Shown here: positions 6,835 through 12,855 of the stretch, one piece after another | Layout: every line of letters starts with the position of its first letter | How positions within the stretch are numbered: the stretch's first letter is position 1 | Assembly (NCBI GenBank): GCA_947445425.1 | Contig: CANFFA010000023.1 | Coordinates: 1-12,855, forward strand | Length of the DNA stretch: 12,855 bases | Source: Paludibacteraceae bacterium | Lineage (GTDB): Bacteria > Bacteroidota > Bacteroidia > Bacteroidales > Paludibacteraceae | Direction of reading: 5' to 3' | Notes under the pieces: model-generated | Database searches by the model: none | What the model saw: only the letters and a program-made list of their open reading frames with translations | What the model was told of the DNA's origin: nothing | Made by a program: the position numbers and the translations under genes

Positions 6835-9681
6835 TTGACAACAAACCCAAACATACACCCACCCAAAACTTCCGATATTGTAGAAGTCATAGGGGCTCGG
6901 GTACACAATCTGAAAAATATCGATGTCTCTATTCCCCGTGATGCCTTGACGGTAATTACCGGTTTGAGTGGTAGTGGAAAGTCATCTCTGGCTTTTGATA
7001 CTATTTTTGCCGAAGGACAGAGACGTTATATTGAGACTTTTTCCGCTTATGCCCGTAGTTTTCTAGGAACCATGGAACGGCCTGATGTAGATAAAATAAC
7101 AGGATTAAGTCCGGTTATTTCTATTGAACAAAAAACCACCAACAAAAATCCCCGCTCTACTGTAGGTACTACCACTGAAATTTACGATTTCTTGCGACTA
7201 CTTTTTGCTCGCGCGGGTGAAGCTTATTCTTATGCTACTGGCGAAAAGATGGTGAAGTATTCTGAAGATCAGATTGTTGATTTAATCTTGGCTGATTTTG
7301 AAGGAAAGAAAACATATCTTTTGGCGCCTCTGGTCCGTGGTCGTAAAGGGCATTACAAAGAACTTTTTGAACAGGTACGCAAAAAGGGTTATTTACACGT
7401 GCGTGTCGACGGAGTTATTCGTGAAGCATCGCACGGTTTAAAGCTGGATCGCTATAAAAACCACGACATTGAAGTGGTGATTGACAAGCTTGAAGTGAGT
7501 GAAAAAGACCGCAAACGCTTGAAAGACTCCATGCAAAAAGCGATGCAACAGGGCAATGGAATCGTTATGCTTTTGGATAAAGAGGCTGGTGCTGCACGAT
7601 ATTTTAGCAAAATGTTAATGTGTCCCACCAGCGGAATTTCCTACGATGAACCAGCTCCTCATAACTTTTCATTCAATTCGCCACATGGTGCATGTCCTAA
7701 TTGCAAGGGCTTGGGCTTTGTGAATCAAATTGACATGGATAAAATTGTGCCTGATAAAAAGTTAAGTATTTATCAAGGTGGAATTGCACCCTTGGGAAAA
7801 CACAAAAGCAGTACGATTTTTTGGCAAATTGAAGCGATATTGGAAAAGTACGACTGTACGCTAAAAACGTCAATTGACTCTATTCCAGAAGAAGCTTTGG
7901 GCGAAATTATGAATGGAACTGAAGAAAGATTGAATATAAAAAATCAATCCATTGGCACCAATTACTTTTTAACTTACGATGGTATTCTAAAATATATTGA
8001 GATGCAGGCCGAATCTGGTGCATCTGCCACAGAACAAAAATGGGCCAATCAATATTCTAAAGCAATTAAATGTCCTGATTGTGAAGGTGCTAAGTTGCGA
8101 AAAGAATCACTTTTCTTTCGGATGCACGATAAAAATATTTCTGAATTATCGGAGATGGATATTGCTGAATTGTCCAAATGGTTGGAGTCTGTTGAGGAAT
8201 TCTTATCCGATAAACAAAAGCTGATTGCTGTTGAAATTTTGAAAGAAATTCGTACCCGCTTACAATTTTTATTGGATGTAGGTCTGAATTACCTGTCACT
8301 CAATCGCAGTTCGCAATCTCTTTCGGGAGGTGAAAGTCAACGCATTCGCTTGGCGACTCAAATTGGATCGCAATTGGTTAACGTTCTGTATATTCTCGAT
8401 GAACCGAGTATTGGCTTACACCAACGGGATAATGAGCGTCTGATTCGCTCCTTGAAACAACTTCGCGATACGGGTAATTCCGTCATTGTGGTTGAACATG
8501 ATAAGGATATGATGATGGCTGCAGATTATGTGGTGGATATGGGACCGCACGCAGGTCGCTTTGGTGGTGAAGTTGTTTTTGCTGGAACACCAGCCGAAAT
8601 GTTGCAATCAGATACCATGACTTCTGCTTATTTGAATGGTAAACAAAGTATTGAAATACCGAAGAACTTGCGTCCAGGCAATGGAAAAGAATTGGTAATT
8701 CGTGGTGCGCGTGGAAATAATTTGAAAAATGTTGATGTGGCTTTTCCACTTGGAAAAATGATTTGTGTCACCGGCGTTTCGGGTAGCGGGAAATCAACCT
8801 TGATCAATGAAACCCTTCAACCCATTCTGAGTCAGTACTTTTACAGATCACTTAAAGATCCACTTCCTTATGATAGTTTCGAGGGTTTGGATGAAATCGA
8901 TAAAGTAGTGGAGGTAAATCAGTCCCCTATTGGTCGTACTCCACGTTCCAATCCAGCCACTTATACAGGCGTTTTTTCTGATATCCGTAATGTCTATGTC
9001 ACTTTACCGGAAGCTAAAATTCGTGGTTATAAACCAGGACGTTTTTCGTTCAATACTGCCGGTGGTCGATGTGAAGTTTGTGGTGGGAATGGTTATAAAA
9101 CCATAGAGATGAATTTCTTACCCGATGTTTACGTTCCTTGCGAAAGTTGTAACGGGAAGCGATACAATAAAGAGACTTTGGAAGTTCGATTCAAGGGAAA
9201 ATCGATTGCCGATGTATTGGATATGACCATCAATCAGGCGGTGGATTTTTTTGAAAATCAACCCGCTATTCTGAATAAAATCAAGACTTTACAAGATGTT
9301 GGTTTAGGTTATATCAAATTGGGACAATCCAGTACCACGCTTTCTGGTGGAGAAAGCCAACGTGTAAAATTGGCCACTGAACTTTCTAAACGAGATACAG
9401 GTAAGACTTTATACATACTCGACGAGCCAACAACAGGTTTGCATTTTGAAGACATTCGGGTCTTGTTAGGTGTCCTTAACCGATTGGTAGACAAGGGTAA
9501 CTCTGTTATTGTGATTGAACACAATATGGATGTTATTAAGGTATCAGATTATGTAATTGACATTGGTCCTGAAGGTGGAAAAGGTGGCGGATATGTACTT
9601 TGTTGTGGAACACCACAAGAACTTGCAAATCATCCTAGTAGTGAAACCGGAAGATTTTTAAAACTAGAACTTGATTGTTAA
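6835..9681 (+). CDS. uvrA: Excinuclease ABC subunit A (UvrA)
   Basis: The 948-residue DNA-damage sensor of nucleotide excision repair, a dimeric ABC ATPase that loads UvrB. The two ATP-binding halves are clear: Walker [10 protein letters not shown] (43-51) and GVSGSGKST (647-655), and signature LSGGESQR at 496-503 and 836-843. Each signature is followed by the Walker B run ILDEPS or ILDEPT. Zinc-binding cysteines appear as Cys413/Cys416 and as Cys746/749 with Cys769/772. The first finger is degenerate, having Cys263, Ser266, Cys287 and Cys290. I take TTG at 6835 as the start. The stop TAA at 6820-6822 is just upstream in frame, and the first internal Met comes far into the ATPase domain, so no ATG start is possible. 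The promoter position agrees. The downstream genes follow at close spacing on the same strand. Confidence 0.97.
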   Translation: MTTNPNIHPPKTSDIVEVIGARVHNLKNIDVSIPRDALTVITGLSGSGKSSLAFDTIFAEGQRRYIETFSAYARSFLGTMERPDVDKITGLSPVISIEQKTTNKNPRSTVGTTTEIYDFLRLLFARAGEAYSYATGEKMVKYSEDQIVDLILADFEGKKTYLLAPLVRGRKGHYKELFEQVRKKGYLHVRVDGVIREASHGLKLDRYKNHDIEVVIDKLEVSEKDRKRLKDSMQKAMQQGNGIVMLLDKEAGAARYFSKMLMCPTSGISYDEPAPHNFSFNSPHGACPNCKGLGFVNQIDMDKIVPDKKLSIYQGGIAPLGKHKSSTIFWQIEAILEKYDCTLKTSIDSIPEEALGEIMNGTEERLNIKNQSIGTNYFLTYDGILKYIEMQAESGASATEQKWANQYSKAIKCPDCEGAKLRKESLFFRMHDKNISELSEMDIAELSKWLESVEEFLSDKQKLIAVEILKEIRTRLQFLLDVGLNYLSLNRSSQSLSGGESQRIRLATQIGSQLVNVLYILDEPSIGLHQRDNERLIRSLKQLRDTGNSVIVVEHDKDMMMAADYVVDMGPHAGRFGGEVVFAGTPAEMLQSDTMTSAYLNGKQSIEIPKNLRPGNGKELVIRGARGNNLKNVDVAFPLGKMICVTGVSGSGKSTLINETLQPILSQYFYRSLKDPLPYDSFEGLDEIDKVVEVNQSPIGRTPRSNPATYTGVFSDIRNVYVTLPEAKIRGYKPGRFSFNTAGGRCEVCGGNGYKTIEMNFLPDVYVPCESCNGKRYNKETLEVRFKGKSIADVLDMTINQAVDFFENQPAILNKIKTLQDVGLGYIKLGQSSTTLSGGESQRVKLATELSKRDTGKTLYILDEPTTGLHFEDIRVLLGVLNRLVDKGNSVIVIEHNMDVIKVSDYVIDIGPEGGKGGGYVLCCGTPQELANHPSSETGRFLKLELDC

Positions 9682-9705
9682 AGCCGTATTAAAACTATAC
9701 TTCCT

Positions 9706-9921
9706 ATGAATTTACAATCCATACTTAAATCCCTTCGTTATGCCATCGGAGTATTTACAGTGTTTATTATCTTTACACTGATATTGCGTTTCGTAACAAA
9801 GGGAGTGCCTGAGAAAATAAATTGGTCACAACTTATTTCTGAAAAAGAATTGTTAATAGGACTGATTATTGCCGTGATGGTGACCTTCATGCACATCCAA
9901 AAGATGAAGCGTAATTCTTAA
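9706..9921 (+). CDS. Small two-helix membrane protein, function unknown
   Basis: A 71-residue protein that I do not recognise. Two hydrophobic stretches, about residues 12-30 and 49-67, look like transmembrane helices. They are joined by a short polar loop (TKGVPEKINWSQLISEKE), and the tail is basic (KMKRNS). With basic residues at both ends, the termini are probably cytoplasmic. It begins 24 nt after uvrA and ends 31 nt before the DUF7033 gene, so it is likely part of the same transcript. Intact ATG and stop, codon use like its neighbours and a plausible topology support a real gene, but homology cannot be confirmed here. A link to uvrA or to the glycan genes is unknown. Confidence 0.7.
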   Translation: MNLQSILKSLRYAIGVFTVFIIFTLILRFVTKGVPEKINWSQLISEKELLIGLIIAVMVTFMHIQKMKRNS

Positions 9922-9952
9922 CTTACAATCTGGCCAAATCAATTTAGAACAA

Positions 9953-11269
9953 ATGACAGAAATAATTCAATACATACTTGGTTTTTTGTTAGGAGATAGT
10001 GTATCGACCGACGTATTGAACCAGATTGGCTATACGAATCAAGCTGATGATTATCATCAGTATAAATTGGTGATTTTGCCTTCCACATTTTTTAATGAAG
10101 AGGTTTATGCCAATGAAAAGTCTTTGCCGAAATTACCACTCCAGATATGGGAAGAGACCCCAATTCTTTATGGAAAACCAACGGTAGAAATGATTGAAGG
10201 CACCCTTGTGCTACATGCTGATTTGGTAGCAAGCACCTATTTCCTGATTTCTAGATATGAGGAGATGGTTCGAAAAGGGGTTCGGGATGTACATGGTCGT
10301 TTTATAGGAAAAGAATCATTACCCTATAGGGCTGGGTTCATTGACTCTCCACTTGTTGATGAGTATGGACTATTGCTTCGAACGAAACTTAGGGAGCTTG
10401 GTGTTGATGCTCCTGAACCACCCCAAGAAATTAAAAAAGTATATTTGACCCATGATTTGGATCATTTAGCACATTACCGTACCATTCGTGGATTTATCGG
10501 TGGTATATTCCGTGGCATTAGACGCCCGAATGAGGGTAAAAGGGCCATCAGGACTTTTTTTACAGGAATAACGTATGATCCCTGGTACACTTTTCCTTGG
10601 ATTTTTGATTTGAATAATTCGGTTAAAAAAATGCTGGGTAGTGATAGATGCGAGTCTGTAATTTTTATTAGAAGTGGATTTGGGCGTAGAAAGGAAGATA
10701 AACCGACGCTCTATTTTCAAACACCGGATTTTATCACTTTTAAAAAATTGTGCCGTAAAAAGGAGGTGACCATTGGGCTACACGCCAGTTATGCTGCTGG
10801 AATAAGTCCGATACGTATTCCTTATGAAGCTAAAAGTTTGGCGAGAATTGCCAAAAAGAAGATTAATTATAATCGCAATCACTTCTTGAATTCCCGGGAA
10901 CCATCTGATTTTCACCATTTGTTAATGGCAGGAATTACAGATGATTTTACAATGGGCTATGCCGATGTCGCAGGTTTTAGATTGGGGACTTGTCGTGCTG
11001 TGAAATGGATCGACCCTGTTTCACAGGAACTTACTTCGCTTACTTTACACCCACTCACAGTGATGGATGGTAGTTTGAGTGATAAGCGTTATATGTTTCT
11101 CAATGCACATGATGCCTACGAATATACAGTGCGCTTAATTGATACTGTGGAAAAATGGAACGGGGAACTCGTGTTGTTGTGGCACAATACTGCGGTAACC
11201 AAAGATCCGAAATCATACCACAGACATTTATACGGAAAATTGATAGAATATTTGAAAACAAAGGAGTAG
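9953..11269 (+). CDS. DUF7033 / polysaccharide deacetylase-like protein
   Basis: A 438-residue protein. The N-terminal part (about 1-150) fits the DUF7033 region found ahead of NodB-like domains in Bacteroidota. The rest resembles a divergent carbohydrate-esterase-4/polysaccharide deacetylase fold. The probable metal and catalytic motifs are THDLDH (166-171, in place of the usual TFDDG), GLHASY (His277), NRNHFL (His310) and a late LLWHNT (His411). GFRLGTCRA and HPLTVMDGSL are further conserved-looking blocks. No signal peptide or membrane segment is seen, so it is probably cytosolic. The two downstream genes are glycosyltransferases, which suggests a role in modifying a glycan or a lipid-linked sugar. 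The deacetylase assignment is by motif; the substrate is unknown. Confidence 0.8.
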   Translation: MTEIIQYILGFLLGDSVSTDVLNQIGYTNQADDYHQYKLVILPSTFFNEEVYANEKSLPKLPLQIWEETPILYGKPTVEMIEGTLVLHADLVASTYFLISRYEEMVRKGVRDVHGRFIGKESLPYRAGFIDSPLVDEYGLLLRTKLRELGVDAPEPPQEIKKVYLTHDLDHLAHYRTIRGFIGGIFRGIRRPNEGKRAIRTFFTGITYDPWYTFPWIFDLNNSVKKMLGSDRCESVIFIRSGFGRRKEDKPTLYFQTPDFITFKKLCRKKEVTIGLHASYAAGISPIRIPYEAKSLARIAKKKINYNRNHFLNSREPSDFHHLLMAGITDDFTMGYADVAGFRLGTCRAVKWIDPVSQELTSLTLHPLTVMDGSLSDKRYMFLNAHDAYEYTVRLIDTVEKWNGELVLLWHNTAVTKDPKSYHRHLYGKLIEYLKTKE

Positions 11270-11316
11270 ACAAGTAAACGAGAAACCGATTTAGAACTGT
11301 GTACTCGTTAACTTGT
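11270..11316. repeat. 13-bp inverted repeat before the GT4 gene
   Basis: ACAAGTAAACGAG (11270-11282) and CTCGTTAACTTGT (11304-11316) are complementary at 12 of 13 positions (mismatch A11276/A11310), around a 21-nt loop. An alternative pairing, AGTAAAC (11273-11279) with GTTTACT (11315-11321), is also possible. The first arm starts one base after the DUF7033 stop codon. The right arm is followed by TTACTAAAAAAG, with no U tract, so it is not a typical terminator. It may be a dispersed repeat, an mRNA processing site or a translation-modulating hairpin for the GT4 gene. Confidence 0.7.
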
Positions 11317-11334
11317 TTACTAAAAAAGATTTAT

Positions 11335-12444
11335 ATGCAAAAAACAGCAATAGTTTGCGTTAGTAATGACTTAAGTACGGATCAAAGGGTGCACAAAACC
11401 TGCATGACGCTACAGAAATGTGGCTATAATGTTATTGAGATGGGTAGACTTTTACCAGAAAGTAAGCCATTGGAACGTCCCTATTTTGTGATGCGAAAAA
11501 GATTGTGGTTTAGAACTGGACCTCAGTTTTATGCAGAGCTAAACATCCGCTTTTTTCTTCATTTACTATTTGCCAAAGTTGATCTGATTTTTTCAAATGA
11601 TTTAGATACCCTCCCCGCTGCTTATCTGGCAGCAAAAATCCGTGGTAAAAGAATAATATACGATACGCACGAGTATTTTACAGAAACTCCCGAATTGGTT
11701 TATCGCCCCCGCACACAAGCCATTTGGCAAGCCATTGAAAATTGCATTTTCCCTCGCCTAAGCGATGTGATTACAGTCAATGCTTCTATTGCAAAATTTT
11801 ATGGTGAAAAATATAATAAGAAGGTTCACGTATGCCGAAATATTCCTTCAAAAATAGTTGCTGTAAATAAGTTTATTAAAAAAGAAGACCTTGGAATAGC
11901 GGCTAATAAAAAGATTATATTGTATCAAGGTGCAGTAAATCTGGGTAGAGGGCTCGAATGGATGTTGGATGCTATGCCACTGATAGATAATGCAGTACTC
12001 TTAATTATTGGGAATGGTGATGTTCGTAAGCTTTTGCAAGAACGGGCTCTTAAATTGGGAATTGTTGAGAAAGTTATTTTCTTGGGTGCCATTGATACAC
12101 TTAAACTTCAGGAATATACTCGATTGGGAAATATCGGATTGTGTTTGCTTGAAGAGGCTGGTTTAAATTATTATTACGCTTTGCCTAATAGAGTATTCGA
12201 TTATCTAAATGCGGGTGTTCCAATTTTAGCAAGTCGATTCCCTGAAATTGCAGAAATTGTAGAATTGTATAAAACTGGAGTTTTAATAGATCATTATGAA
12301 CCGCTTTATTTAGCCAAAATTATAAATGAGATGCTTAATGCCGAGTTTGATGTTGCTCATTTTGAAAGTGTGGCGAAAGAGTTTAGTTGGGAAAAAGAGG
12401 AATTGGTGTTGATGGAGATTGTGAATTCTACTTTTAAATCTTGA
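11335..12444 (+). CDS. GT4-family glycosyltransferase
   Basis: A 369-residue GT-B-fold glycosyltransferase that transfers a sugar from a nucleotide-sugar donor. The N-terminal Rossmann half begins KTAIVCVSNDLSTDQRV and contains the SNDLDT and DTHEYFTETPEL (His112) segments of the acceptor domain. The C-terminal half begins near YQGAVNLGRGLE (residue 197 on) and ends with the donor-binding motif LPNRVFDYLNAGVP (283-296). That motif has Asp289 where many GT4 enzymes have Glu. I chose ATG 11335, which opens the conserved beta strand and follows an A-rich leader. An in-frame GTG at 11299 would add 12 residues through the inverted repeat and is unlikely. It is part of a probable glycan operon; acceptor and donor are unknown. 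Confidence 0.9.
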   Translation: MQKTAIVCVSNDLSTDQRVHKTCMTLQKCGYNVIEMGRLLPESKPLERPYFVMRKRLWFRTGPQFYAELNIRFFLHLLFAKVDLIFSNDLDTLPAAYLAAKIRGKRIIYDTHEYFTETPELVYRPRTQAIWQAIENCIFPRLSDVITVNASIAKFYGEKYNKKVHVCRNIPSKIVAVNKFIKKEDLGIAANKKIILYQGAVNLGRGLEWMLDAMPLIDNAVLLIIGNGDVRKLLQERALKLGIVEKVIFLGAIDTLKLQEYTRLGNIGLCLLEEAGLNYYYALPNRVFDYLNAGVPILASRFPEIAEIVELYKTGVLIDHYEPLYLAKIINEMLNAEFDVAHFESVAKEFSWEKEELVLMEIVNSTFKS

Positions 12445-12483
12445 TCGTATTTAGTGTTGTTTTATTTGTAAATTGTTGATCCT

Positions 12484-12855
12484 ATGTTGTCAATTCTTAT
12501 TCCGGTATATAATTATTCCATCCTTCGTTTAGTAACAGATTTACATCATCAAGCACTGGAAGCGATGATTGATTTTGAAATCATCGTCATGGAGGATGGT
12601 GAAATGCCACTAACTAAAGTGAATGCTGTTATCGGTAAATTTGATCATTGTCAGCACATCGTGTTGCCACAAAATATTGGTCGTTCTGCAATTCGTAATA
12701 AATTAGCTGATACTGCTAAATACGAACATTTACTTTTTATGGATGGTGATGCGGAATTGTTTTTACCTAATTATTTAAGTAAATACATTCCTTTTTGTAA
12801 GGAGGAGTGTGTGGTAATTGGGGGAACAGCATACGACTCTAAAGAGCATAATCCA
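12484..12855 (+). CDS. GT2-family glycosyltransferase, 3' end beyond the window
   Basis: The first 124 codons are open in frame to the window edge. The N-terminus has the GT2 (GT-A fold) pattern: LSILIPVYN (2-10) for the first nucleotide-binding strand, IVMEDGE (Asp38) after it, NIGRSAIRNKLAD (from Asn64), and the metal-binding DxD as MDGDAE (86-91; Asp87 and Asp89). The start ATG lies 39 nt after the GT4 stop. No Shine-Dalgarno sequence is visible, as for its neighbours. Together with GT4 and the deacetylase-like protein it suggests surface polysaccharide assembly. The specificity cannot be judged from the N-terminus. Confidence 0.88.
   Translation, partial: MLSILIPVYNYSILRLVTDLHHQALEAMIDFEIIVMEDGEMPLTKVNAVIGKFDHCQHIVLPQNIGRSAIRNKLADTAKYEHLLFMDGDAELFLPNYLSKYIPFCKEECVVIGGTAYDSKEHNP

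Noticed and set aside
11299..11334. GTG start adding 12 residues to the GT4 enzyme
   Set aside because: The extension runs through the right arm of an inverted repeat, and the conserved first strand begins at the ATG at 11335.

Overview
The window looks like ordinary chromosomal DNA from a member of the Bacteroidota; the class cannot be fixed from sequence alone. It is AT-rich. Start codons are preceded by A/T-rich leaders with little or no Shine-Dalgarno sequence. Several upstream regions carry the Bacteroidota -7 promoter element TAnnTTTG. The gene families (DUF3467, DUF3108, the DUF7033 deacetylase-like protein, a UvrA with a degenerate first zinc finger) also fit this phylum.

Layout. Positions 21-2795 all read on the minus strand: a Kup-type potassium transporter (kup), a small DUF3467 protein with its own terminator, and tRNA-Leu(UAG) with a recognisable promoter and terminator. 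Positions 2934-3686 on the plus strand encode an exported DUF3108 protein. A convergent gap holds a perfect 35-bp hairpin built from CGCAAATT units. Next, on the minus strand, come queF (queuosine biosynthesis) and a long Xaa-Pro aminopeptidase, probably transcribed together from a promoter just upstream of the peptidase. From 6835 to the right edge everything is on the plus strand and closely spaced: uvrA (TTG start), a 71-residue two-helix membrane protein, a DUF7033/polysaccharide-deacetylase-like protein, a GT4 glycosyltransferase and the first 124 codons of a GT2 glycosyltransferase.

How the genes work together. The left half is a set of unrelated housekeeping genes (potassium uptake, translation, tRNA modification, peptide turnover, DNA repair). 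The right end looks like the start of a surface-polysaccharide or glycan-assembly locus: a deacetylase-like protein and two glycosyltransferases with gaps of 65 and 39 nt. It may be co-transcribed with uvrA, because no promoter motif was seen in the gaps.

I found no CRISPR array, insertion sequence, phage gene or defence system, and nothing that is convincingly a new system. The points most worth a second look are the 35-bp perfect palindrome at 3758-3837, the inverted repeat in front of the GT4 gene, the tandem AT-rich motif before uvrA, the extended promoter sequence GTAYCTTTGCA shared by three transcription units, and the uncharacterised small membrane protein next to the glycan genes.
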